Shown: positions 55,848 through 64,000 of the stretch, piece after piece
Numbering within the stretch: position 1 is the first letter of the stretch
How the letters are laid out: each line of letters opens with the position of its first letter
Assembly (NCBI GenBank): GCA_002840155.1
Contig: PGZH01000015.1
Coordinates: 1-64,000, forward strand
DNA from: Gammaproteobacteria bacterium HGW-Gammaproteobacteria-13
GTDB lineage: Bacteria > Pseudomonadota > Gammaproteobacteria > Pseudomonadales > Pseudomonadaceae
Direction: 5' to 3'
DNA length: 64,000 nt
Position numbers and translations under genes: made by a program
The notes under the pieces: generated by a model
The model's input: the letters and a program-made list of their open reading frames with translations, nothing else
Databases searched by the model: none
Told to the model about the DNA's origin: nothing

Positions 55848-56197
55848 AACAGCTCCGAGACCTATGGATATTAATCTGGGCCTGGATCCACGAATGGTTC
55901 AAGCCCTGCCTCCAAGTGATTCAGATCGAGGGCGACACCCTCCCCAAGAAGTTTGGCCCACACCAACTAATCCAACTCATTGATGACGGGGACAGTTGGT
56001 CCGCAGGTTTCTACTGCCCATGCGGCTGTGGCGACGTGCTGGAGATAGCGCTGCTATACGGAGTCAAGCCGCGCTGGGAGCTCACTATTGATCACAAAGG
56101 CCGCCCGACACTTTACCCCTCGGTATGGCGAAACACCGGCTGCCGATCGCACTTCTGGATCCGGCAAGGACGAATCCAGTGGTGCGGGGCGGGGTGA
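55844..56197 (+). CDS. DUF6527 family protein of the ubiquitin-like operon
   Basis: A 117-residue protein of the DUF6527 family, which recurs in prokaryotic E1-E2-ubiquitin-like operons. An N-terminal tryptophan-rich amphipathic or membrane-facing helix (residues 7-19) precedes a compact domain with CPCGCG (58-63) and the conserved C-terminal block SVWRNTGCRSHFWIRQGRI with Cys100 and His103. The cysteines suggest metal binding; a protease or deconjugase role is possible but not shown. The start overlaps the E1 stop (ATGA), so it is translationally coupled. Confidence 0.78.
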   Translation: MKQLRDLWILIWAWIHEWFKPCLQVIQIEGDTLPKKFGPHQLIQLIDDGDSWSAGFYCPCGCGDVLEIALLYGVKPRWELTIDHKGRPTLYPSVWRNTGCRSHFWIRQGRIQWCGAG

Positions 56198-56278
56198 CTA
56201 CGTTGCTGATTATGTTTGAGGGCCAGATTGGCCGGTACTCATTGGTTATGCATACTTTTCTATTGAGGGAGACGTACC

Positions 56279-56857
56279 TTGTCGAGTGATAATTACGGTT
56301 CGCTGTCAGGAGACGGCAGCATCAACGTTGGAGTGGGTGATTTTCGGGGTGCCAATGTCAGAGTTGGAGGCAGTGGTGGCGAGCCACCGACGTTCACTCC
56401 TGAGGAGTTGCATATTGTTCGTCACCCCGCCCTGGGCGGCCGAAGCATTCAGAGTGAGCGGCTTAGTGCATTCAGCATCATCACGGGGATATGTAGCCTA
56501 GTAGGACTGTACTTCACCCTGTTCCAGGCGTTCCCCAGACCACAACACGCGTCGTTGGGCAGTCTGTTTCTCTTCACCTTCGGGCTTTCGGTCAGCTTCT
56601 ACGTAATTTCAGCTGTACTGAAACGACGCCGGTTCGAGCATTTGCTCTTTCGCAAGTACTACATCGAAGCGGGTAGCCAGGGACGCCTTCACCTGAGCAG
56701 CTTCACGGCGCAATGCCCTTGGTGTCAGTCTAGGATGCATCTGCGAAATGTAGGACCGAAGAACGGTCCGCGCCAGGATGTCTTCCTGTGCGAACGCAAC
56801 CCTCGGCAACACACCATTGCACTGGACCCAACCGCACTCGACGAAATCAATGAGTAA
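56279..56857 (+). CDS. Two-pass membrane protein with C-terminal Cys motif, linked to the ubiquitin-like operon
   Basis: A 192-residue protein of unknown family. The N-terminus is glycine-rich with a beta-like repeat (GDGSINVGVGDFRGANVRVGG), then two membrane helices (about 63-86 and 92-112), and a cytosolic domain with CPWC near residue 145 and a later Cys in FLCERN, a possible zinc ribbon. It starts with TTG, supported by GAGGGAG eight bases upstream. It lies 81 bp after DUF6527 on the same strand and could be the effector or target of the conjugation system. Confidence 0.65.
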   Translation: MSSDNYGSLSGDGSINVGVGDFRGANVRVGGSGGEPPTFTPEELHIVRHPALGGRSIQSERLSAFSIITGICSLVGLYFTLFQAFPRPQHASLGSLFLFTFGLSVSFYVISAVLKRRRFEHLLFRKYYIEAGSQGRLHLSSFTAQCPWCQSRMHLRNVGPKNGPRQDVFLCERNPRQHTIALDPTALDEINE

Positions 56858-57144
56858 CACTGGGGCTGGGTAACCGGCGAGACTGTAGAGAGTCCGAGGC
56901 GGTTGACCTCGGATATCCAGCCGTCCGCATGCTGCCGGTTGCGAATACCCGACACCTGACCCGAAGTGGACAGATCCCACTGGGAGTGATCGGCTATAAG
57001 CGAACTTCACTGGCCCCCATCAACCGCTACCTTCCGTTTTTGGCCTTAGGCGACATAAGCATGCTTAGGCCGCAGCCAACCTCGGACGGCCATTGAAAAC
57101 TCGCCAATATCTGCCAAAAGTGAAATTAGGAGCGGGCTACCAGT

Positions 57145-59058
57145 CTAACGAAGCGCCTCCTCAGTGAAGATAACGTCGTTTGGAAATATGTTGGACGCTC
57201 TAACTTGCTGCTCAGCCGCACCTGGGGCAGTCGAAAAATATATAACGACAAGGTCTTTTAGGGCCCGCGTACAGCAAACGTAGAAAAGTCGACGAGTCCT
57301 GTCGACGGCCGTTTCCTTTCCGTCTCGCATGTTCTCCAAGTCGCGCGTCGACAATTCCTTCACTCCGAAATACTTGTCGTAAGAGAACTGGACATGAGTA
57401 CCCTCATCGTCGTCTAGGACGACGAGCACACGCTCAAATTCGGCCCCCTTGATGCCTTGCTGCGTGGAAAATGGGGATTGCTGCTGAATGTAGCGGCGAA
57501 ATCCTCGAAACTGCTCAGCAGGGCACCTCAGGAACGCTTCCATCGCAGAAATCTCACGCGAATCTTCTTCGTCACCATTTTCTTCCTCAACCTGATCAGG
57601 AGGCACCTCTTCGAGGTAGGTCAGGATACGTGGATCGAGGGTGACTAGTTGCTGATCACGCAGCAGGACGAGCACATCACGATTGCTAGCTCCACTCCCC
57701 TCGGCCATCAGCTCAACAAGACGGTGGGTTGCTGCCCTCAAACGGCCAAGCAGTTCTGAGACGCTCTTCCCGAGTAGGGTTTCTTTGGCAAGACACGGAC
57801 AGTACTTCCGCAGAAGCGCCATAGCCTCGAATTCGTGGCCCGCTTCAATCGCCTCGACTATGGGCAGGACGAACGTCTCGAAAGGCCGAAGCGGCCAGGC
57901 GCTGGCATCCAGAAAACCTTCGCTAAATTTGCTCGGAGCCCTGTCATTCATTGACGCGTAAAGCTCACCAAACCCAAGACGTATTGCTGCCATCCGATGC
58001 ACGATAACGAGAAGTTTTACCTCTGCCTCGGGCCCCTCCCGCCAAGCAGGATCATCATTTGACTGAGCAACGAATTCGCGGACAGCTGTCATATACTCAT
58101 TGCGGCGGCCGTCCGCTGGCAGGATAAAGATGCGCGCAGTGCCTTCAACAGGTACACGCTCTCCATCAACCTCTTCGGTCCTGCCCCCGATTTGGACCAG
58201 ATCGTCTCCACTACGGCGGATCGCATTTGCGACTGCAAGGACTGCTGTTGGACAGCGAAAGTTTTCTTCCTTCTCTATCGAGATCCAATTGTCTTCCGAA
58301 TTAATGCGACCGACCCCGGTTGGGAAAATCCGCTGCATCGGGTCACCGAAGAATCCGAGACTGAAGTTTGCACCAGCCTGAATTGCAACAGCCTTAAGCG
58401 CCTCGACAACGATGTCCTGTGTGTCTTGCCCCTCATCGACGAATACAAAGGGGAACTGTTGTGCCAGCAGCGTCCGGAACAGTGGTCGCTCACGCAGGAA
58501 ATCAGTCGCCATTCGAATTATATCGTCGTGCCCCAGCACTCCCCTTGGATAATTGGGCCCTGTGCCGTATGTAAAGCTGCTAACGCTCTGAACGACTACT
58601 TTCGACTCCTCATAGCGGGCGACATCTCGGCGGTTCTTGTCTCGAGTTCGCTGGTGGACCCGAGGGCCGAAAGCCGCTGCGGTTGCTTCGAGTTCAGCAA
58701 TCCTCTCATCAATTCTGCGGCCAACCCATACACGGATATCATTCTGAAATGACCGTGTGATCATCCAAAGGAAACTATGGATAGTTGAAACGTGAACGAG
58801 CGGGTTGCTTCCAACGTCCGCCCAGATTTCTCCCGCAGCAACCTCGGTATAGGTAATGCAGGCGACTCGTTGGCGATTAAGCTTCAGTGCCGCGCCATGG
58901 GCTGAAATAATTGTCGCGAGCCCCTTCACAAGTGACGTGGTCTTACCGGAGCCTGCCCCGGCGATCATAGTGAAGCTAACTTTCACGGGCGATATCAGAC
59001 AATTCCGAAGTTGAATGTCCGCAGGCGTATCAGGTTTGTTGGCGCGGCTACCACTCAT
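57145..59058 (-). CDS. gajB: UvrD-family helicase, GajB-like partner of OLD nuclease
   Basis: A 637-residue SF1 helicase-like ATPase. Walker A GAGSGKT is at residues 34-40, Walker B DEGQD at 208-212, motif III FGDPMQRIF near 237, the motif V region STQQGIKGAEFERVLVV and motif VI DRTRRLFYVCCTRA. Its gene overlaps the OLD nuclease stop (ATGA). OLD plus UvrD tandem genes define class 2 OLD systems, including Gabija, where GajB senses DNA ends or nucleotide depletion and activates GajA. It is longer than the Bacillus GajB I remember. Confidence 0.83.
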   Translation of the reverse strand: MSGSRANKPDTPADIQLRNCLISPVKVSFTMIAGAGSGKTTSLVKGLATIISAHGAALKLNRQRVACITYTEVAAGEIWADVGSNPLVHVSTIHSFLWMITRSFQNDIRVWVGRRIDERIAELEATAAAFGPRVHQRTRDKNRRDVARYEESKVVVQSVSSFTYGTGPNYPRGVLGHDDIIRMATDFLRERPLFRTLLAQQFPFVFVDEGQDTQDIVVEALKAVAIQAGANFSLGFFGDPMQRIFPTGVGRINSEDNWISIEKEENFRCPTAVLAVANAIRRSGDDLVQIGGRTEEVDGERVPVEGTARIFILPADGRRNEYMTAVREFVAQSNDDPAWREGPEAEVKLLVIVHRMAAIRLGFGELYASMNDRAPSKFSEGFLDASAWPLRPFETFVLPIVEAIEAGHEFEAMALLRKYCPCLAKETLLGKSVSELLGRLRAATHRLVELMAEGSGASNRDVLVLLRDQQLVTLDPRILTYLEEVPPDQVEEENGDEEDSREISAMEAFLRCPAEQFRGFRRYIQQQSPFSTQQGIKGAEFERVLVVLDDDEGTHVQFSYDKYFGVKELSTRDLENMRDGKETAVDRTRRLFYVCCTRALKDLVVIYFSTAPGAAEQQVRASNIFPNDVIFTEEALR

Positions 59059-61319
59059 TCAATTCCGCCCTCAGTCTCAAGTACAGCCTCGGCAATAGCC
59101 TCCGCCTCTTGCTCCACTTCCAGATTGACCTGCTCTCTAAGCCAAACCAGCCCCTGCTTAATGTAAAGCGGAACGGTCCATGCACCTTTGTCGCAGGCGA
59201 GCACCTGTAGCGCGAACCTCGTCTTGTCAAAGCTCTTACTGGTCACCCGCTTATGTAGACCACCCGCAAGTGCTAATGGATTTGCGGGGACAGTCTTGAG
59301 CTTCAGCCCGATAGGGCGCTGTTCAGCGGCCTGGCACCAGTAGGCATTCTCAAGACCGAAGGCCTCCTCGAGTGTTCGACCACATAAGGTGGAGGTTGAG
59401 GCTGCCCACGTCACATCCGTAGCCACTTGGTAGGCGACACGAACCTTTGATGGCTCCGAACCGACCAAATTCTCCACTTTCGCAAGAGCATCCGCAGCAA
59501 GGAGATCTTCAATGGCTCGCATACGTGGGAGCCACTGGATAAGGGTCTGGTTTGAAGTCACTGCTCCAGCCACTCCCGGTAAACATGTCTTGCCGTAACG
59601 TTTGACCGGCGGTGCCTCGGGCTCATCGCTCGGGATCTCAAACTCGACTTCTTCATCCTCATCTTCAACATCAGCGCTTGGTGCTGCAGCATCTGTGACG
59701 CTGTCGATGTCAGTGATAATGAGTGTGGTGATGCCAAGAAACTCTATCAGCTCCTTGAAACGGTGGCCGAATGCCCCCCCGACTTCGAGGATGCAAAGTG
59801 CAGTTGACCGAAGCGAGCTCGCTTCCTTTTCAATCATCAGCGGCATCAGCAGCCGTTCGACGTTGCCCTCGACGAGAATGACCGCATCCGCGAAGAACAA
59901 ATCGCAATGTGTAAGCTTCAGGTAGCGCTGAAGAAAGTCTCGATCTTTCGGAGCGTCACCAGCTTGAAAACTCGATAGGTTGAGAACCTGCGTGCTCTGC
60001 TCGCCACCTACAACATGGCGCCGGAAATAACGGATTGGACCAAAGCCCCGCTCATAGATGACATGAGGGGAGTGGGTTGTGACAACGACCTGGCTCGTGA
60101 ATGCGCCGCCGGTTTCCCCGGCGATTTCTAACAAGCTTAGGACGTTACGAACGAACACCTGCTGAAGCTGGGCGTGTAGATGCGCCTCCGGTTCTTCAAT
60201 GAAGATCAGATGGAGCGGCGGGCGGCCGTCTTCATCGAGCCACTTGGCCTGAAGGTCAAGGATCTCTACAACCATGTAAATCAGATTCTTGAAGCCGAGA
60301 CCGTTATAGCTGTCAGGCAGGCGAACCGCACCTTCACCGTCGCCCAGAACATAGTGGATGCGAGCATCCTGGCTCATTACGGTCGCGGGGTTCAGCGCCG
60401 ATTTTATCTCCAGCCGAGGGTTGTTGAGGCCGGGGTAGCCAAGCTGTGCGATACGATTCAGCGTCGGTTCGAAAACATCCATTAGATGCTTGTTCAACCC
60501 TACTTCGGAATCGAATAGAGCCTTGAGCGCGCTATGGTCATCATCTCGTTGCTCAAGGTTACGCTGGTAGAAACGGCTCAGACGCCGGGAAAGGTCTTCA
60601 GACCTGCCACCGCCTCCTTGAGTATTGGAAGATGGATCCGTGAGGTGTCGCTGTGCGTTGAGGCAGTCAACCCTAACTAATGATTTTAGAATGGCTCCTC
60701 CGCTCAACTCACCGGCGAGAGGGGCAGGTTCATATTCGTCGAGGGCGACAAGCTCCTCATTAAACTGCGCTCGATCCAACACGAAGTAGTGCAGATCGAA
60801 CTCACTCTGGAGTTCTTTCTCAAGATAATCCGTTAAGGATCTTGGCCATGGGACGTAGTTACCCGCCCCTCCAGGCAATTCGGCGACTCGCTTAAGAGCC
60901 TCCTGCTTTTTTTCACGGTAACGTTGGAGCAACTCGACTGCGCTTCGTGGTGCAAACTCGACCCGCAGACCAACCTGGCTACCGGCCCAGTCGCTACTAG
61001 GGAGTATTGGAATAACTAGATGGAGGTCTGCTTCGTCAACGTGGAACCATAGATCCAACGCAATGACAGGAATACTTGCATCTGCGTCGTGAGCTGGATC
61101 CGCCTCGCCAAGCTCGTTGAGTTCTTTCCAAGTATGCGAGCTAAAGTCGAAAAGCGAAAAGCGATTCTTTGCCCCGCTCAAGAACATCACAATCGCTTCT
61201 GTCGCCGAGGTCTTACCGCTGTTGTTGGCACCGACGAAAATTGAGATATCCGAGGCAAGCTCAACTCGAGCGTCTCGGAGGCGTCGATAATTTTTCAGTC
61301 GATACGAATGCAGATGCAT
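59055..61319 (-). CDS. gajA: OLD-family ATPase-TOPRIM endonuclease, GajA-like
   Basis: A 754-residue nuclease. The ABC-type ATPase has Walker A GANNSGKTS (30-38), Walker B IFIEEPEAH (372-380) and the H-loop THSPHV (415-420). The TOPRIM nuclease follows with Glu484 (VEGNVE) and Asp537/Asp539 (TDIDS). An acidic linker (about 548-560, EDEDEEVEFE) and a long C-terminal region make it larger than Bacillus GajA. With the coupled UvrD gene it forms a probable anti-phage system. The start at 61319 has GGAGGA upstream. Confidence 0.85.
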   Translation of the reverse strand: MHLHSYRLKNYRRLRDARVELASDISIFVGANNSGKTSATEAIVMFLSGAKNRFSLFDFSSHTWKELNELGEADPAHDADASIPVIALDLWFHVDEADLHLVIPILPSSDWAGSQVGLRVEFAPRSAVELLQRYREKKQEALKRVAELPGGAGNYVPWPRSLTDYLEKELQSEFDLHYFVLDRAQFNEELVALDEYEPAPLAGELSGGAILKSLVRVDCLNAQRHLTDPSSNTQGGGGRSEDLSRRLSRFYQRNLEQRDDDHSALKALFDSEVGLNKHLMDVFEPTLNRIAQLGYPGLNNPRLEIKSALNPATVMSQDARIHYVLGDGEGAVRLPDSYNGLGFKNLIYMVVEILDLQAKWLDEDGRPPLHLIFIEEPEAHLHAQLQQVFVRNVLSLLEIAGETGGAFTSQVVVTTHSPHVIYERGFGPIRYFRRHVVGGEQSTQVLNLSSFQAGDAPKDRDFLQRYLKLTHCDLFFADAVILVEGNVERLLMPLMIEKEASSLRSTALCILEVGGAFGHRFKELIEFLGITTLIITDIDSVTDAAAPSADVEDEDEEVEFEIPSDEPEAPPVKRYGKTCLPGVAGAVTSNQTLIQWLPRMRAIEDLLAADALAKVENLVGSEPSKVRVAYQVATDVTWAASTSTLCGRTLEEAFGLENAYWCQAAEQRPIGLKLKTVPANPLALAGGLHKRVTSKSFDKTRFALQVLACDKGAWTVPLYIKQGLVWLREQVNLEVEQEAEAIAEAVLETEGGIE

Positions 61320-61536
61320 GTAAACCAGTCCTCCTATGACAACACGCTGCAAGAGTGAGCATCCCCGCATCACTCTTGAGCCAGATCAATCCGTACGTTC
61401 GTCGTCACGCTATCGGAAGGCCATTTTGGTGTCTACCCCCGATCTTGGCCGGTTCCAACCTATCAGGCGCATTCGAATCAAAAAAATCTCAGCCCTATAT
61501 CACTGCAATGAACCTACCCACCATGGAGCTCAAACC

Positions 61537-61875
61537 ATGTCATTGCAGTGTCCTTGTTGCCTTTCCAGGCGGATCGCTTCACTTAGAACAGCCATGAAGG
61601 TTGGCGCCACTGTAGGCACAGTTGGCGGTGCGGCACGCGGCATTAGTGGAGCTCTGGCCGGCGGCCAGCTCGGCGCGTCTGCCGGGATGATTGCAGGCCC
61701 CGTAGGCTTAACCCTCGGCGCTATTTCCGGCGCGGTGTTGGGTGGCCTAGCTGGCGGTGTCGGCGGCTGCGCGCTCGGCGCTCAGCTAGGTGAACGACTC
61801 GACCGCTACTTCCTCGCCAACAACCTCTGCATCGACTGCGGTCACCGCTTCAATCAACGCTACGTCCCGGCCTGA
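61537..61875 (+). CDS. Glycine-zipper protein with Cys pairs
   Basis: A 112-residue protein: an N-terminal CPCC pair, a long glycine/alanine-rich zipper (GATVGTVGGAARGISGALAG and onwards, about 25-88) likely to insert in or pack against a membrane, and a C-terminal CIDCGHRF pair. The two CxxC pairs could form one zinc ribbon split by the zipper. The start at 61537 has GGAG upstream. I recall similar small proteins next to DUF932 genes in integrative elements; function unknown. Confidence 0.65.
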   Translation: MSLQCPCCLSRRIASLRTAMKVGATVGTVGGAARGISGALAGGQLGASAGMIAGPVGLTLGAISGAVLGGLAGGVGGCALGAQLGERLDRYFLANNLCIDCGHRFNQRYVPA

Positions 61876-61966
61876 TCAGGCCTTACTTCCCTCGTATCTC
61901 AAACACTCCTAGATCGCTGCGCAGTCGCGCGGCGCTTATGCCTGCTAGCTCAAAAAGGAATCACTC

Positions 61967-62935
61967 ATGGCTCATCAAATCGAACAAATGGCTTACGTTG
62001 GTGCAACGCCCTGGCATGGCCTGGGCAATCAACTCACACAGAAACAGCCCATCGACGTCTGGCAACGCGAAGCCGGTATGGACTGGCAAATCCAAGAGTC
62101 ACCCGTTCACTTTAAGGCCGACACTATCGGCTCACTTGGCACTATCCACTCATTCCCCGAGCAGAAAGTGCTGTTCCGCTCGGACACCAAAGCACCACTG
62201 TCGGTGGTTTCCCAGCGCTACCACACCGTGCAGCCGCGCGAGGTGCTGGAGTTCTATCGTGATCTAACGGAGGTCTCTGGCTACGAGCTGGAAACGGCCG
62301 GAGTGCTCAAGGGTGGACGCAAGTTCTGGGCGCTGGCCCGCACCGGGCAGTCCACTTCGCTGAAAGGTAACGACCAGGTGAACGGCTACCTGCTGCTAGC
62401 CACCTCGTGTGACGGCACCCTGGCTACTACCGCAACACCGACCACCGTCCGCGTGGTCTGCAACAACACCCTGACCATCGCCTTGGATGGCACCAGCCGA
62501 GCGATCAAAGTGCCGCACAACACCCGCTTCAATCCGCAGGCAGTGAAAAAGCAGCTGGGTATCGCTGTCTCGCAATGGGACGACTTCATGTACCGCATGC
62601 GGGCGCTGGCCGAGCGCAAGGTGCAGTGGCACGAAGCCTTGGGCTTTTTCATGAACGTGCTGTGTGACACCAGTCCGAACAGCCAGCTACCGGAAGTGCT
62701 GCCCAACGAGCGCGCCCTGCGCAAGGTGCAAAGCCTGTACGAAGGCCAGGGTCGTGGAGCCACGCTGGAATCGGCCAACGGCACCGCCTGGGGCCTGCTC
62801 AATGCAGTCACCGAGTACGTCGATCACGAACGCCGTGCTCGCAGCACTGAGTACCGCATGGACTCGGCCTGGTTCGGCCAGGGCGCACAGATCAAACAGC
62901 GCGCCCTTGATACGGCGCTACGGATGGTCGCTTAA
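61967..62935 (+). CDS. DUF932 domain-containing protein (phage/plasmid-like, TIGR03299)
   Basis: A 322-residue protein of the DUF932 family. Typical segments are MAYVGATPWHGLGNQL near residue 6, YHTVQPREVLEFYRDL near 85 and TPTTVRVVCNNTLTIAL near 160. Members occur widely on plasmids, phages and ICEs; the function is not established. AAGGA precedes the ATG. It is the second gene of the mobile-element module that continues with YqaJ. Confidence 0.87.
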   Translation: MAHQIEQMAYVGATPWHGLGNQLTQKQPIDVWQREAGMDWQIQESPVHFKADTIGSLGTIHSFPEQKVLFRSDTKAPLSVVSQRYHTVQPREVLEFYRDLTEVSGYELETAGVLKGGRKFWALARTGQSTSLKGNDQVNGYLLLATSCDGTLATTATPTTVRVVCNNTLTIALDGTSRAIKVPHNTRFNPQAVKKQLGIAVSQWDDFMYRMRALAERKVQWHEALGFFMNVLCDTSPNSQLPEVLPNERALRKVQSLYEGQGRGATLESANGTAWGLLNAVTEYVDHERRARSTEYRMDSAWFGQGAQIKQRALDTALRMVA

Positions 62936-62958
62936 CGCAGCAATCCCCTACCCCAATG

Positions 62959-62997
62959 ACGCCCGGTCAGCCTTGTGCTGGTCGGGCGTTTTCTTTT
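62959..62997 (+). terminator. Terminator-like hairpin between DUF932 and YqaJ genes
   Basis: ACGCCCGGTCAGC / GCTGGTCGGGCGT (two mismatches) followed by a T-rich run. It may end or attenuate transcription before the nuclease gene. Confidence 0.7.
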
Positions 62998-63013
62998 CTG
63001 GAAGGAACAGATC

Positions 63014-64000
63014 ATGGCAACTCAACTCACCCGCAATACCCCACACAAACCCCGGCCAGCGCTACGCTTGGTCACCACCAAGGCTATGCCTCGCGAAGAG
63101 TGGTTGGACGTGCGTAAACGCGGTATTGGGAGCTCAGATGCCGCCGCAGCTGTGGGACTCAATCCCTACAAATCGCAGCTGGAACTGTGGATGGAGAAAA
63201 CCGGCCGGGATGGCGCGCTACCCAAAATCGATCCTCAGGATGAGGAGAGCCCGGCGTACTGGGGCAACATCCTCGAACCCATAGTGGCTTCGCACTACAG
63301 CAAGCGCACCGGCAAACGTGTACGCCGCATCAATGCCGTACTACAGCACCCAGATCCAAGCCTGTCGTGGATGCTCGCCAACATCGACCGTGAAGTGATC
63401 GGTGCAGATGACGTAAAAATTTTAGAGTGCAAAACGTGCGGCATAAATGGCGCACGCCTGTGGAAAGAGGGCGTGCCCGAGTATGTGCAGCTGCAAGTCA
63501 TGCACCAGCTGGCCGTAACCGGCAAACAGGCAGCGGATGTCGCCGTGTTGATCGGTGGCCAGCACCTGGAGATCCACCGCATTGAGCGTGACGAGCAGAT
63601 GATTGCTCGCCTGGTCGAATTGGAGCGGCGCTTCTGGCAATACGTGACCACCGACACGCCACCGCCAGCGGATGGCTCGGATTCGGCTGATCAAGCCCTG
63701 CGCTGCCTCTACCCCGAGGACAGTGGCAAGGTGGTGGACTTCAGCCACAACCCGGCGCTGTCGGTGGCCTATGTGGAGCTCAAGGTCGTGCGACAGAACA
63801 TCTCCCAGCAAGAAAAACGCGAGGCTCAGCTCAAGCAGGCGCTGCAGCAGGCCATGGGCGATGCCACCAAGGCGAAGTTCGCCAACGGCCAGATCACCTG
63901 GAAGAAGGCTAGGGACAGTACTGCGCTGGATGTGGCCACGCTGCTAAAAGATAAACCTTACCTGCAAGGCCGTTACACCGTGATCAAGGAAGGCAGCCGC
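63014..64000 (+). CDS. YqaJ-type viral recombinase / lambda-exonuclease-like protein (partial)
   Basis: At least 329 residues; the gene runs off the window with no stop. The YqaJ domain begins near residue 35 (RKRGIGSSDAAAAVGLNPYKS), with an active-site Asp in LANIDREV near residue 120 and the catalytic E-x-K in LECKTC near residue 137. Such 5'-3' exonucleases work with single-strand annealing proteins in phage and ICE recombination. The tail from about 255 includes a helical region. AAGGAACAG precedes the ATG. Confidence 0.9.
   Translation, partial: MATQLTRNTPHKPRPALRLVTTKAMPREEWLDVRKRGIGSSDAAAAVGLNPYKSQLELWMEKTGRDGALPKIDPQDEESPAYWGNILEPIVASHYSKRTGKRVRRINAVLQHPDPSLSWMLANIDREVIGADDVKILECKTCGINGARLWKEGVPEYVQLQVMHQLAVTGKQAADVAVLIGGQHLEIHRIERDEQMIARLVELERRFWQYVTTDTPPPADGSDSADQALRCLYPEDSGKVVDFSHNPALSVAYVELKVVRQNISQQEKREAQLKQALQQAMGDATKAKFANGQITWKKARDSTALDVATLLKDKPYLQGRYTVIKEGSR

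Noticed and set aside
56858..57144. Possible small gene or terminator between the convergent defence operons
   Set aside because: Only weak stems (e.g. CCGAGG/CCTCGG near 56898) without T runs and no ORF with a start signal; nothing supportable.
61336..61536. N-terminal extension of the glycine-zipper protein
   Set aside because: The upstream 67 codons lack any ribosome-binding site, overlap the gajA promoter region, and the ATG at 61537 has a good Shine-Dalgarno.

Overview
The window reads as a chromosome segment of a Pseudomonas species (gammaproteobacterium, GC-rich, Pseudomonas-type REP sequences). The calls rest on gene content and order: rnfH-ratA next to smpB; pykA, an enoyl-CoA hydratase, a ferredoxin reductase, a SadC-like diguanylate cyclase and class I fumarase in one block; and lldR-lldP-lldD-lldE, all arranged as I remember them from P. 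aeruginosa-group genomes. No rRNA, ordinary tRNA, IS element or CRISPR array is visible. Most core genes sit in short operons closed by clear hairpin-plus-T terminators.

Layout. 1-8.1 kb: rnfH/ratA/Na+-symporter operon, smpB, LysE-type exporter, 2-hydroxyacid dehydrogenase, rsmC, a yybP-ykoY-type (Mn2+) riboswitch controlling a GDT1/UPF0016 exporter, ester cyclase, M48 lipoprotein protease. 8.2-16.8 kb: chemoreceptor, YedK/HMCES-like protein, CPXCG/DUF2007 pair, acyltransferase, small proteins, YajG-like lipoprotein, mqo. 16.8-26.7 kb: PilZ, DUF4124 and two TPR-like lipoproteins, then the pykA-fumA block and an SH3-domain membrane protein. 26.7-33.4 kb: accessory insertions (a ficA-fic toxin-antitoxin pair and an AT-richer orphan gene) among core genes (FKBP, MarR/EamA pair, DUF4917, DJ-1). 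33.4-39.8 kb: a tight, poorly understood operon (thermostable-hemolysin family, AMP-ligase, heme-oxygenase-like iron oxidase, SDR, TPR protein) followed by a two-component system. 39.8-46.7 kb: the L-/D-lactate utilisation locus with its LldR operator. 46.8-50.4 kb: a small exported protein, a hybrid sensor kinase and the tmRNA gene ssrA.

From ssrA to the right edge lies a genomic island. A P4-type tyrosine integrase begins about 180 bp past the tmRNA 3' end, the classic attachment site, with four copies of a 9-bp repeat in between. The island holds an XRE/ImmA regulatory pair, diverging across an 11-bp inverted repeat from a four-gene cluster that encodes a bacterial ubiquitin-like conjugation system: three ubiquitin-like domains fused to an E2-like domain, a JAMM peptidase fused to an E1-like enzyme, a DUF6527 protein, and a two-pass membrane protein with a TTG start. 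Facing it is an OLD nuclease plus UvrD helicase pair (Gabija-like/class 2 OLD). Then comes an ICE/phage-type module (glycine-zipper protein, DUF932, YqaJ-type exonuclease) that runs off the window. I read this as a defence island. The ubiquitin-like system is the most interesting content; its antiviral role here is inference from the gene families and context.
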